Positions 34,024 through 42,542 of a stretch of DNA of 64,000 nucleotides are shown here, piece by piece (position 1 is the stretch's first letter; each line of letters opens with the position of its first letter). The stretch lies in NCBI GenBank assembly GCA_902584995.1, contig CACICF010000001.1:82659-146658 (forward strand), in the 5' to 3' direction. The notes under the pieces were generated by a model. It saw only the letters and a list, made by a program, of their open reading frames with translations. It was not told where the DNA came from and searched no databases. A program made the translations under genes and the position numbers. The DNA comes from an uncultured Pelagibacteraceae bacterium. Lineage in GTDB: Bacteria > Pseudomonadota > Alphaproteobacteria > Pelagibacterales > Pelagibacteraceae.

Positions 34024-34872
34024 TTAATTAATTAACGATCTTTTGAAACACTCAATTGTATTTTTTAAAAGACATGCAATTGTCATAGGTCCAACGCCAC
34101 CTGGAACTGGCGTTAAAGCTTTTGCAACTTTTGAAACTTCTTCAAAATTTACATCACCCACTATACCATTTTCTGTTTTATTTATTCCGACATCTATAAC
34201 TATTGCATCTTTTTTTACCCAATCTCCCTTTATAAGTTCAGGAATTCCAACTGCTGCAACTATCACATCTGCCTCTAAGCACTCATGCTGAAGATCTTTA
34301 GTTTTTGAATGAGTAATCGTTACTGTACAATCTTCTTGAAGTAAAAGCTGAGCCATAGCTTTTCCATTTAGGTTTGATCTACCAATCATGACAGCTTTTT
34401 TTCCTGTTAAGTTGGGTTCAATTTTTTTTAATAAGTAATAACATCCAAGTGGTGTACAAGGAATTGATCCTTGATATCCAGACGATAGATTGCCTACATT
34501 CATTGGATGTAAACCATCTACATCCTTGTGTGGTGAGATAGTTTCAATAACATGTTGCTTGTTGATATGTTTTGGCAATGGTAATTGAACTAAAATTCCT
34601 GAAACTGTTTCATCCTTATTAAGTTCCTCTATTTTATTTAAAACAGTCTTTTCATCTACTGTATCTGGATATTTTATAACTTCTGATTTCAAACCAACTT
34701 GTTTTGCTGATTTTTCTTTATTTCTTACATAAATTTGGCTTGGGGTTAAGTCCCCAATTAAAATTACTGTAAGACCTGGAACTTTATTATGTTTTTTTTT
34801 TAATCCCTCAACTTCTTGTTTTAGTTCTTCTCTTAGTTCGGCTGATTGTTTTTTTCCGTCAATTAAAATCAT
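34024..34872 (-). CDS. folD: Bifunctional methylenetetrahydrofolate dehydrogenase/cyclohydrolase FolD
   Basis: FolD interconverts 5,10-methylene-, methenyl- and 10-formyl-tetrahydrofolate in one-carbon metabolism. The signatures are clear: SQIYVRNKEKSAKQVG with the catalytic lysine, VSGILVQLPLPKHI, KDVDGLHPMNVG, the NADP motif GRSNLNGKAMAQLL and PVPGGVGPMTIACLL. The length of 282 residues is standard. It follows a YggT gene by 4 bp. Confidence 0.97.
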   Translation of the reverse strand: MILIDGKKQSAELREELKQEVEGLKKKHNKVPGLTVILIGDLTPSQIYVRNKEKSAKQVGLKSEVIKYPDTVDEKTVLNKIEELNKDETVSGILVQLPLPKHINKQHVIETISPHKDVDGLHPMNVGNLSSGYQGSIPCTPLGCYYLLKKIEPNLTGKKAVMIGRSNLNGKAMAQLLLQEDCTVTITHSKTKDLQHECLEADVIVAAVGIPELIKGDWVKKDAIVIDVGINKTENGIVGDVNFEEVSKVAKALTPVPGGVGPMTIACLLKNTIECFKRSLIN

Positions 34873-34876
34873 GATA

Positions 34877-35167
34877 TTAAAAAATTAGTGGTGCTATGTA
34901 GAGCTTCATACACATTTCTATAAACCATATCAACAAAAGAAGAATGATTGGCGATATATCAAAAGCACCAAGGCTAGGTAAAAAACCCCTGATTTTGTTG
35001 AGAATTGGATCGGTGAGCTTATAGGTAAATTCTAAAATTGAATAAACAAATCTGTTCGATGTATTTAAGACATTAAAAGCTATTAACCAGCTAATAACAA
35101 CGTTGGCTATCACAACATATGAATATAATTTCAAGAGTTGGAGAACTAAATAAAATATAGCTATCAT
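34877..35167 (-). CDS. YggT family membrane protein
   Basis: A 96-residue inner membrane protein with two hydrophobic regions: YSYVVIANVVISWLIAF and a C-terminal ISPIILLLLIWFIEMC. Between them is the YggT signature YKLTDPILNKIRGFLPSLG. YggT proteins are implicated in osmotic tolerance and, in some bacteria, sit near division or proline-synthesis genes. Here it overlaps the MscS-type channel gene by 4 bp, which fits an osmotic role. Confidence 0.88.
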   Translation of the reverse strand: MIAIFYLVLQLLKLYSYVVIANVVISWLIAFNVLNTSNRFVYSILEFTYKLTDPILNKIRGFLPSLGAFDISPIILLLLIWFIEMCMKLYIAPLIF

Positions 35168-36249
35168 TTCTTTTCTACATAAATAGATGTGCTTGGGAAA
35201 GCAAAAGAGGCTTTGTTACCCTCTACAATTTCTTTAATCTTAATTGCAAGTCTTTCCTTTACTAATAACATTTCGCTCCAACTATTTGTTTTTGTGTAAC
35301 ATCTCACATACATATCTATTGAGCTATCAGAAAATTTGTCAACTCTTACTGATACTCCAACAGCAGTATCATAATCTTCTGAATGATTAATAAAATTCTC
35401 TATTTCATTTCTAATCGTTTTTAATTGTTCTACCGTTGAATCGTATTGAAGAGTTATCGTCCAACTAATTCTCCAATTAGTTATTTGACTTTTATTTATA
35501 ACAGCATTTTCTGCAAACTGAAAATTGGGGATAATAGCTAAAGATTTATCAAATTTTCTTATAACGGTTGATCTAAAACCTATTTTTTCTACTACACCCT
35601 CAATTATTCCCTCAACTTCAATCCAATCACCCATTTTAAATCTTTTCTCTACAAGAACTAAAATTCCTGAAATCAAATTTTTAAATAAATCTTGCGCCCC
35701 TAATGCAACTGCAACACCAAATAAACCTAGTCCAGCTATTATCGGACCAATTTTTATTCCCCATAATTCTAAAACTGCTGCAGCACCTAAAATTAAAATT
35801 AAAATTTTAAATGATTTAATGATCCAGCCGATTAGTTCTCTAGTTAAAATTTTATCAAAACCACTAAGAATGTAAGAGATTGGCTCAATTATCTGATGGA
35901 TAATCCAAAATAGTAGAATTGTAATTAAAGTTCTATTTACATTATCTAAAAATAATCTGGTGTCTTCTGAAAAAGACATATAATAACTCGCAAAAAATAC
36001 CCCTAAAACAATTGGAAGAAATCTTGCTGGTCCCTCCATTGCCTTAACAAAAGTATCATCAAGTTTATTGGTGGTTCTTTTTGAAATTAATTCTAATTTT
36101 CTTATTACTAATTTACTAATCAAGCCTCTAAAAACTAGGAATATAAAGAATATCCCAAGACCTATTAAGATCTCTACAAAGTTAACACCCAATATTCCTT
36201 TTTCCCAAACTGATAGAAAAAGTCCTGTAAAATTATCAAAAACATCCAT
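35164..36249 (-). CDS. MscS-family mechanosensitive channel
   Basis: A 361-residue small-conductance mechanosensitive channel homologue. Several N-terminal helices are followed by the pore-lining Gly/Ala-rich TM3 GPIIAGLGLFGVAVALGAQ and the cytoplasmic beta domain KRFKMGDWIEVEGIIEGVVE, GFRSTVIRKFD. It would release solutes on hypo-osmotic shock. It is coupled to yggT (overlap) and starts 2 bp after hemD. Confidence 0.92.
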   Translation of the reverse strand: MDVFDNFTGLFLSVWEKGILGVNFVEILIGLGIFFIFLVFRGLISKLVIRKLELISKRTTNKLDDTFVKAMEGPARFLPIVLGVFFASYYMSFSEDTRLFLDNVNRTLITILLFWIIHQIIEPISYILSGFDKILTRELIGWIIKSFKILILILGAAAVLELWGIKIGPIIAGLGLFGVAVALGAQDLFKNLISGILVLVEKRFKMGDWIEVEGIIEGVVEKIGFRSTVIRKFDKSLAIIPNFQFAENAVINKSQITNWRISWTITLQYDSTVEQLKTIRNEIENFINHSEDYDTAVGVSVRVDKFSDSSIDMYVRCYTKTNSWSEMLLVKERLAIKIKEIVEGNKASFAFPSTSIYVEKK

Positions 36250-36251
36250 GG

Positions 36252-36950
36252 CTAAATTTTATATAGCAAAAACTCTTCTTCACCAGAATTAAATAGAAAA
36301 ATTTTTTTCCACTTGATCTCATTTAAAATTGATGATGATTTTTCACCCATACACATCAAATTAGTATCCATCCAACTATCTAAAAGGTCATATTTTTTAA
36401 GTAAATTTAATAAACTCTTAGCACTATTTTCTGAGTAAACATAAATTATGTCAGGAATTGACTTTTTTAGTTCTGCTCTGAATTCCTCTTTTATTTCTAA
36501 AGTTGAAGAAACTGTATAGTTTATCAATCTTTTTAAAGAATAACCCTCTGAAATAAGATCTTTATCTATCCTACTGGAAACAACTTCTCCACTTACGTAA
36601 AGAAGTGATCCATTTTTTGAATCAAAGTTTTGTAATATTAGTTCTTTCAAATTATTTACGTTTCCTTCTGCAGAGATAATATTTTGAAAACCATTTAACT
36701 TTGCAACTTTTTCTGTTGCAGAACCAACACAATAACATTCAATTTTTTTATCAACTTTAGTTAAATCTAAATTCTTTATCGCGTTGGAACTGGTAAATAT
36801 TACTCCCTTAAATTGGCTATAGTCAGGTTCATCGTATTTAATTGGTTCAATTTTTATTACAGGTAAATGAGAAACTTTATGCCCCAGAGAACTAAATCTT
36901 AGGATTAATTCTTTACTATCTTCTAGTGGTCTTGTTAATAAAATATGCAT
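36252..36950 (-). CDS. hemD: Uroporphyrinogen-III synthase
   Basis: HemD closes hydroxymethylbilane to uroporphyrinogen III in heme synthesis. The family is weakly conserved, but ILLTRPLEDSKEL at the start, VIFTSSNAIKN, CVGSATEKVAKLNG and DIIYVYSENSAKSLLNLL fit the two-lobed fold, and the gene follows hemC by one base. The 232-residue length is normal. Confidence 0.88.
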   Translation of the reverse strand: MHILLTRPLEDSKELILRFSSLGHKVSHLPVIKIEPIKYDEPDYSQFKGVIFTSSNAIKNLDLTKVDKKIECYCVGSATEKVAKLNGFQNIISAEGNVNNLKELILQNFDSKNGSLLYVSGEVVSSRIDKDLISEGYSLKRLINYTVSSTLEIKEEFRAELKKSIPDIIYVYSENSAKSLLNLLKKYDLLDSWMDTNLMCMGEKSSSILNEIKWKKIFLFNSGEEEFLLYKI

Positions 36951-36951
36951 T

Positions 36952-37863
36952 CTACCTTTTGTATGATCCTTTTGATTCTGATTTTAATTTTTCTCCAATT
37001 TTAATACTCAGATCATTTACCATTTTTTCATTTTCACTTTCATGAACATAAAATCTCTGTTTGCCATCAACTGAAAAAAGTTCTGCCTTAATATTTACAA
37101 TATCTTTGCTAATTTTTGCATAGACACCAACTGCTGTATCGCAATCCCCTTCAAGAATTTTTAAAACTTTTCTCTCTGCGTTTGCAATTATTCTTGACTG
37201 TTCATCATTAATTTTTTCTAATATATTTATTATTTCTTGATCATTTTCTCTACATTGTATTGCAATAATTCCTTGTCCAGCACATGGTGTGAGTTCCTCT
37301 GTGTTAAATTCCTGGGTGATTTTATTATTGAATCCCAAAGCTTCAATGCCAGCTTTGGAAAGTAAAATAGCATCGTAGTCTCCATTCTCTAACTTTTTGA
37401 TCCTAGTATCCACATTGCCTCTTATTAATTTATAATTTAGATCTGATCTAATACTTTGAAGTTGATATTCTCTTCTATATGAAGAAGTTCCAATGATTGA
37501 ATTTGGTTTAAGATCCTGGAACTTAATATTATTATTGCTAATAAGTATTTCATTAGGTGAATTTCTTTTTAAATAAAAATTTGTTATCAAACCCTCAGTT
37601 TCAATCGTTGGCATATCTTTTAAAGCGTGAACAGCTATATCTATTTTATGATTAATTAGCTCTGTTTCAATTTTTTTTGAAAATAAGCCTTTCCCTCCAA
37701 TATTTGACAACCTATCCTTTTGGTTTTCGTCTCCACTTGTAAGTATTTTTTTTATTTCTATGTGAGTTGATGAAACTTTTTTAAGAAACTTAGTCACTTT
37801 TTCAGTATAAATTTGAGCTAACTTACTTCCGCGAGTACCAATAATAAATTTATCTCTTTTCAT
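36952..37863 (-). CDS. hemC: Porphobilinogen deaminase (hydroxymethylbilane synthase)
   Basis: HemC polymerises four porphobilinogens to hydroxymethylbilane on a dipyrromethane cofactor. The cofactor cysteine is Cys241 in LEGDCDTAVGVYA. Other signatures are IGTRGSKLAQIYT, GGKGLFSKKIE, AVHALKDMPT and the arginine-rich TSSYRREYQL. The length of 303 residues is typical. It is first in the leftward hemC-hemD-mscS-yggT-folD run and diverges from tsaD with a 54-bp spacer. Confidence 0.97.
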   Translation of the reverse strand: MKRDKFIIGTRGSKLAQIYTEKVTKFLKKVSSTHIEIKKILTSGDENQKDRLSNIGGKGLFSKKIETELINHKIDIAVHALKDMPTIETEGLITNFYLKRNSPNEILISNNNIKFQDLKPNSIIGTSSYRREYQLQSIRSDLNYKLIRGNVDTRIKKLENGDYDAILLSKAGIEALGFNNKITQEFNTEELTPCAGQGIIAIQCRENDQEIINILEKINDEQSRIIANAERKVLKILEGDCDTAVGVYAKISKDIVNIKAELFSVDGKQRFYVHESENEKMVNDLSIKIGEKLKSESKGSYKR

Positions 37864-37917
37864 AATTCTTATTTTTATTACATTCTTATAGTTTAATTGT
37901 ATTAATTATAAATATTT

Positions 37918-38991
37918 ATGAATGAAAAAAAATTAATTCTAGGAATTGAGACAAGTTGCGATGAAACTGCGGTATCAATCATAGAAGAAGATAAAAATGG
38001 TAAGATAAAAATATTATCTAACGTAGTTTCGAGTCAATTTGATATTCATAAAGAATTTGGAGGTGTAGTTCCTGAGCTTGCAGCAAGGTCTCATGTTGAA
38101 AAAATCGATTTAATTGCAAAAAAAGCAATTAATGAAAGTGGTGTTAATTTAAACGATGTTTCTGCAATTGCCTCAACATCTGGTCCAGGCTTAATCGTTT
38201 GCCTTACTATTGGTTTAAATTTTGGCAAAGCTTTAGCTGCAACCTTAAATATACCTTTTATTGGTGTAAACCATCTTGAGGGACATGCTTTAAGTCCAAG
38301 ACTTAGCACAAAGTTAGATTTTCCATATTTATTATTATTAATTTCGGGTGGGCATACTCAATATCTAAGTGTTAATGGGCTTGGAAAATACAAAAGATTA
38401 GGAACAACGATTGATGATGCATTAGGAGAGGCATTTGATAAAACTGCAAAACTTTTAGGAATTGAATTTCCAGGAGGACCAAAGTTAGAAGGCTTTGCAA
38501 AGCAGGGAAATGCGGATAAATTTAAACTTCCTAAACCAATTATAAATAAAGGAGGGTGCAATTTATCATTTGCAGGTCTTAAAACAGCAATTTTAAGGAT
38601 ATCAAACTCTATAAAATCTAAGCAGGAGAAATATGATCTTGCAGCATCTTTTCAAAAAACAATTGAAGAAATTTTAGAATTAAAAACTCAAATAGCATTT
38701 GATGAATTCAAGAAAATCAGCAAAATGAAAGATAAAGCATTTGTGATCGCTGGAGGTGTTGCGGCTAATAAAGGCATAAGAAAAAAATTAATAAAAGTCT
38801 GTAAGAAAAATAATTTTAAACCAATTTTCCCTGAACCACAATTATGTGGAGATAATGCAGCCATGATTGCACTTGTTGGTCTTGAAAAGTATAAAATCAA
38901 AAAATTTGATAATTTAGATCTAGAAGCAAGTCCAAGACTTCCACTTGATAAAAAAGCAAAATTTTTAAAAGGAGCAGGAGTAAGACTATAA
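37918..38991 (+). CDS. tsaD: tRNA threonylcarbamoyladenosine synthase TsaD
   Basis: TsaD transfers threonylcarbamoyl to A37 of ANN-decoding tRNAs. It has the ASKHA-fold signatures IETSCDETAVSII, STSGPGLIVCLTIGLN, metal-binding NHLEGHALSPRL, ISGGHTQYL, and the C-terminal FPEPQLCGDNAAMIA. The 357-residue length is standard. The stop codon is directly followed by the ATG of a 38-codon ORF, so translation probably continues into it. Confidence 0.97.
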   Translation: MNEKKLILGIETSCDETAVSIIEEDKNGKIKILSNVVSSQFDIHKEFGGVVPELAARSHVEKIDLIAKKAINESGVNLNDVSAIASTSGPGLIVCLTIGLNFGKALAATLNIPFIGVNHLEGHALSPRLSTKLDFPYLLLLISGGHTQYLSVNGLGKYKRLGTTIDDALGEAFDKTAKLLGIEFPGGPKLEGFAKQGNADKFKLPKPIINKGGCNLSFAGLKTAILRISNSIKSKQEKYDLAASFQKTIEEILELKTQIAFDEFKKISKMKDKAFVIAGGVAANKGIRKKLIKVCKKNNFKPIFPEPQLCGDNAAMIALVGLEKYKIKKFDNLDLEASPRLPLDKKAKFLKGAGVRL

Positions 38992-39108
38992 ATGTCGAAA
39001 AGATATAGTGGAAAATCATTTAAAGATGCAAGTGTAATGAAAAAGGCAAAACTTTCTCTAAAAGAGAAAAGAAAACTTAAGAAAGAAAAAAAGAAAAAAC
39101 AAAATTAA
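38992..39108 (+). CDS. 38-residue lysine-rich small protein
   Basis: The frame from ATG 38992 to TAA 39106-39108 encodes 38 residues starting MSKRYSGKSFKDASVMKKAK. The second half is almost entirely Lys/Arg/Glu. The ATG directly follows the tsaD stop, AGGAG lies 12 bases upstream, and the stop overlaps the EVE-protein start (TAATG). This exact packing between two real genes argues that it is translated. Its charge suggests binding to RNA, DNA or ribosomes. I recognise no family. Confidence 0.6.
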   Translation: MSKRYSGKSFKDASVMKKAKLSLKEKRKLKKEKKKKQN

Positions 39109-39527
39109 TGAAATATTGGTTATTAAAATCTGAGCCAGATGTATGGTCAATTGATCAACAAATGAAATCTGGAGAAAAGGGTGCAGATTGGGACGGAGTA
39201 AGAAATTATCAAGCCGCAAATAATCTTAAACAAATGAAAAAAGGAGATCTCTGTTTTTTTTATCATTCTAATATAGGAAAAGAGATTGTTGGTATTGTAG
39301 AAGTTATAAAAACTGCGTTCATTGATCCAACAGATAAGAAAAAAAGGTTTGTTGCAGTTAAGGTTAAATTTAAAAATAAACTTCAAAATCCTGTAACACT
39401 TAAAAATATCAAAAAAATAAAGGCTTTAGAGAACTTACCACTGATTAGACAAAGTAGACTTTCAATAATGCCAATTGATACTAAAAGCTGGAAAATAATT
39501 TTGAACATGGGTAGAATTAAAAAATAA
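39108..39527 (+). CDS. EVE domain protein
   Basis: A 139-residue single EVE domain, a PUA-like fold that recognises modified bases in RNA or DNA. Characteristic segments: [36 protein letters not shown] and [17 protein letters not shown], with the C-terminal [13 protein letters not shown]. Stand-alone bacterial EVE proteins have been linked to modified tRNA or cytosine recognition. The neighbouring tRNA modification gene tsaD fits an RNA role (inference). Confidence 0.92.
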   Translation: MKYWLLKSEPDVWSIDQQMKSGEKGADWDGVRNYQAANNLKQMKKGDLCFFYHSNIGKEIVGIVEVIKTAFIDPTDKKKRFVAVKVKFKNKLQNPVTLKNIKKIKALENLPLIRQSRLSIMPIDTKSWKIILNMGRIKK

Positions 39528-39534
39528 AAATTTC

Positions 39535-41532
39535 ATGCCTAAGAAAAAAAAAACCAATAAAAAAGTAAAAAAAAGGAAAAATTCCAAAAAAACTAAAGAA
39601 ACAATTTATAAAACACAAAAAGATTGGATAAGTAAAGCAGTTGTTAATAAGTCGCAATATTTAAAAAAATATAATGAGTCAATTAAGGATAATGATGGCT
39701 TTTGGAAAAAAGAAGGAAAAAGAATTAATTGGATTAAACCTTATAAAAAAATTAAAGATGTGAAATATAGTAAAGATGATGTTCATATAAAATGGTTTTA
39801 TGATGGCACATTAAATGCATCAGCAAATTGCATTGATAGACATTTAAAAAAGAATGGCAACAAAACTGCAATTATCTGGGTTGGTGATGATCCAAAAGTT
39901 CAAAAGAAAATTAGCTATAAAGAATTACATAAAGAAGTTTCTAAAGCCGCAAATGGTTTAAAAAATTTAGGAGTTCAAAAAGGAGATAGAGTAACAATTT
40001 ATCTAACCATGATCCCTGAGCTTGCCTATACAATGCTGGCATGCGCACGAATAGGTGCAGTTCACTCAATAATATTCGGCGGTTTTTCTCCAGATAGTAT
40101 TTCGGGAAGAATTAATGACTGTGAATCCGATTATGTAATAACTGCAGATGAAGGAGTTAGAGGCGGTAAAACAATTCCATTGAAATCAATTACTGATGAA
40201 GCCTTGCAAAGCTGTCCGAATGTTAAAAAATGTATTGTAGTAAAAAGAACTGGTACTAAGAAAATAGATTGGTTTAATGATAGAGATGTTTGGTATCATC
40301 AAATGACTAAAAAAGTATCATCAAAATGTGAGCCTGAGGAAATGAGTGCTGAAGATCCTCTGTTTATTCTTTACACATCTGGTTCAACTGGAAAGCCAAA
40401 AGGGGTTCTTCATACAACTGGTGGTTATATGGTTTACGCATCAATGACCCACCAATATATTTTCAACTACAAACCAAAAGATATTTATTGGTGCACAGCT
40501 GATATTGGGTGGGTTACTGGACACAGTTATATTATTTATGGTCCACTTGCTAATGGCGCAACTACAATAATGTTTGAGGGAATTCCAACTTATCCTGACA
40601 CATCAAGATGGTGGCAAATAGTTGATAAATATAAAGTCAATATTTTCTATACTGCTCCTACGGCAATTAGAGCTCTAATGAGAGAAGGAGATAAACCTGT
40701 TAAAAAAACTTCCAGAAAAACTTTAAAACTTTTAGGTACTGTTGGAGAGCCAATAAATCCTGAGGCCTGGGAATGGTATTTTAAAACTGTTGGAGATAGC
40801 AGATGTCCAATTGTTGACACCTGGTGGCAAACTGAGACAGGTGGGATATTAATAAGTCCACAAACAGGCGCAATAGATTTAAAACCTGGCTCTGCAACAA
40901 AACCATTTTACGGGATAAAACCAGAAATATTAGATAAAGATGGAAAAGTATTAAAGGGAGAAGCTCAAGGAAGATTATGTATAGCACAATCTTGGCCAGG
41001 ACAAATGAGAACTGTGTATGGAGACCACCAGAGATTTATTGATACATATTTTTCACAATTTGATGGAAAATATTTTACCGGAGACGGATGTAGAAGAGAT
41101 AAAGATGGTTATTATTGGATAACTGGAAGAGTAGATGATGTCATAATAGTATCCGGACATAATTTAGGTACTGCAGAAATCGAAAGTGCTTTTGTAGCTC
41201 ATCCTAAAGTTGCTGAAGCAGCAGTGGTTGGCTATCCACACGATATTAAAGGTAATGGACTTTATTGTTACGTGACTTTAAATGCAGGGGAAAAAAGTAC
41301 TCTTGATTTAGAAAGAGATTTAAAACTTTGGGTTAGAAAGCAAATTGGTCCAATTGCTACACCGGACTTAATACAGTTTGCTCCAGGACTTCCAAAAACT
41401 AGATCTGGAAAAATAATGCGAAGGATTTTGAGAAAAATAGCTGCGAATGAACATGGTCAATTAGGAGATACAACGACCTTAGCAGATCCTTCGGTTGTTG
41501 ACAGTTTGGTAGACAATAGAAAAAATATTTAG
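39535..41532 (+). CDS. acs: Acetyl-CoA synthetase with lysine-rich N-terminus
   Basis: Acs activates acetate to acetyl-CoA through acetyl-AMP. Clear signatures: [19 protein letters not shown], the acetate-pocket and adenine motif [11 protein letters not shown], the hinge region [13 protein letters not shown], and the regulated catalytic lysine in [14 protein letters not shown]. The 665 residues include an extra N-terminal ~22 residues almost all Lys/Thr/Asn ([15 protein letters not shown]); no later ATG fits before the conserved region begins, so this start stands. It faces a Na+/solute symporter likely able to import acetate. Confidence 0.95.
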   Translation: MPKKKKTNKKVKKRKNSKKTKETIYKTQKDWISKAVVNKSQYLKKYNESIKDNDGFWKKEGKRINWIKPYKKIKDVKYSKDDVHIKWFYDGTLNASANCIDRHLKKNGNKTAIIWVGDDPKVQKKISYKELHKEVSKAANGLKNLGVQKGDRVTIYLTMIPELAYTMLACARIGAVHSIIFGGFSPDSISGRINDCESDYVITADEGVRGGKTIPLKSITDEALQSCPNVKKCIVVKRTGTKKIDWFNDRDVWYHQMTKKVSSKCEPEEMSAEDPLFILYTSGSTGKPKGVLHTTGGYMVYASMTHQYIFNYKPKDIYWCTADIGWVTGHSYIIYGPLANGATTIMFEGIPTYPDTSRWWQIVDKYKVNIFYTAPTAIRALMREGDKPVKKTSRKTLKLLGTVGEPINPEAWEWYFKTVGDSRCPIVDTWWQTETGGILISPQTGAIDLKPGSATKPFYGIKPEILDKDGKVLKGEAQGRLCIAQSWPGQMRTVYGDHQRFIDTYFSQFDGKYFTGDGCRRDKDGYYWITGRVDDVIIVSGHNLGTAEIESAFVAHPKVAEAAVVGYPHDIKGNGLYCYVTLNAGEKSTLDLERDLKLWVRKQIGPIATPDLIQFAPGLPKTRSGKIMRRILRKIAANEHGQLGDTTTLADPSVVDSLVDNRKNI

Positions 41533-42155
41533 ATCTTTATTAATTTCGAAAACTCCTCTTTAATATTATCCCATTTTAAAATCATTGAATTCAGAACAAT
41601 TTTCCTATCTAAAGTTTTTAATTCATTCGCAACAGGAGCCCAATTATATAAAGCCAAAGCACTTTCATTAAATGGCCAAGATTTATAATATTCCTCCCAC
41701 TTAATTTGATCTAATCTTTTTTTAAAACTTATTCTTGCCTCATCAACAATCTCTGCGGGCATACCATTTTCTAACTCTTTACTGAGAACATCATTGTAAA
41801 TTTCAGATGCTTTGTCTGTTTCCTTATAATTATAAAAAACATATAAATACGAAACTGTATAAAATGACAAATCTTGAAGAGATATTGCATAAATATTCCA
41901 CTTTGCAGTATTTATTGAAGTTAAAAACTTTTCGTCATCAAAATGCAGAACCCACTTAGTTCCCATTCTCGTTTTTAAATAGTTATATAAAGTAACTTGA
42001 GATACCCAAGCAGATTTTTGCTGAATAAATTGCCTAAGATCATCAACGTTCTTAATTTTTTTCTTAGGTAAAATGCCCTTAAACATCGCAACTAAATAAA
42101 CTTTAAAGTCTTCAAGTTTTATATCTTTAAGATTGAATCTGTATTTGAGGGCCAT
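41529..42155 (-). CDS. Conserved-looking cytoplasmic protein of unknown function
   Basis: A 208-residue protein with no signal peptide or membrane helix. It is rich in Trp, Tyr and Lys and predicted mostly helical; notable segments are [38 protein letters not shown] and [21 protein letters not shown] have an impression of similar uncharacterised alphaproteobacterial proteins but cannot name a family. It overlaps acs by 4 bp at the 3' ends and diverges from the symporter operon with a 120-bp shared spacer. Confidence 0.7.
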   Translation of the reverse strand: MALKYRFNLKDIKLEDFKVYLVAMFKGILPKKKIKNVDDLRQFIQQKSAWVSQVTLYNYLKTRMGTKWVLHFDDEKFLTSINTAKWNIYAISLQDLSFYTVSYLYVFYNYKETDKASEIYNDVLSKELENGMPAEIVDEARISFKKRLDQIKWEEYYKSWPFNESALALYNWAPVANELKTLDRKIVLNSMILKWDNIKEEFSKLIKI

Positions 42156-42275
42156 TTATCTACCTAATATGTTGATGTATAATGTAAAAATGCCACAATA
42201 TCGAGTGTTTTTAAGGGTTTAAATAAATTTGATTATCAGTAAGGTTATTTTTTTAACCTATAGGGAGAGAAAAAA
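42156..42275 (+). promoter_or_regulatory. Control region and leader of the DUF4212/symporter operon
   Basis: A perfect TATAAT lies at 42178-42183, without a convincing -35, and would give a leader of about 85 bases. Just before the gene an inverted repeat AGGTTA (42242-42247) / TAACCT (42254-42259) is followed by TAGGGAGAG, the ribosome binding site, 6-8 bases before the ATG. The hairpin touches the ribosome binding site, so it may modulate translation. The region also contains the upstream side of the leftward gene at 42155. Confidence 0.4.
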
Positions 42276-42542
42276 ATGTCAAAACAAGAACAACACTGGG
42301 AAAAAACCAGGAATTTGCTTTTTATTACATTAGCAATTTGGTTTGTTTTCTCAATTGGCATCTTTCTCTTCGGAGCCGAAATGCAAGAATCTAGCATTAG
42401 ACCATTTGGATATCCTTTAACGTATTGGTTTACATGCCAAGGATCACTTGCGATCTTCGTCATTTTAATTTTCTGGTTTGCAGGTCGACAAGAGAAAATA
42501 GATGATGAGTTCGGGTTTTCTGAAAGAGAGGGTGACAAATGA
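42276..42542 (+). CDS. DUF4212 small subunit of a sodium/solute symporter
   Basis: An 88-residue membrane protein with two hydrophobic helices (NLLFITLAIWFVFSIGIFLF and LAIFVILIFWFAG) joined by a loop with GYPLTYWFTCQGS, the pattern of the DUF4212 family. Such genes almost always precede an SSS-family symporter of the VC_2705 type, and here the two overlap by 4 bp. It is probably an accessory subunit. Confidence 0.92.
   Translation: MSKQEQHWEKTRNLLFITLAIWFVFSIGIFLFGAEMQESSIRPFGYPLTYWFTCQGSLAIFVILIFWFAGRQEKIDDEFGFSEREGDK

Noticed and set aside
34043..34291. Plus-strand open frame opposite folD
   Set aside because: Entirely contained in the folD coding region in antisense, with no ribosome binding site or recognisable product.
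42242..42259. Intrinsic terminator before the DUF4212 gene
   Set aside because: The AGGTTA/TAACCT stem is short and followed by the ribosome binding site, not by a T-run.
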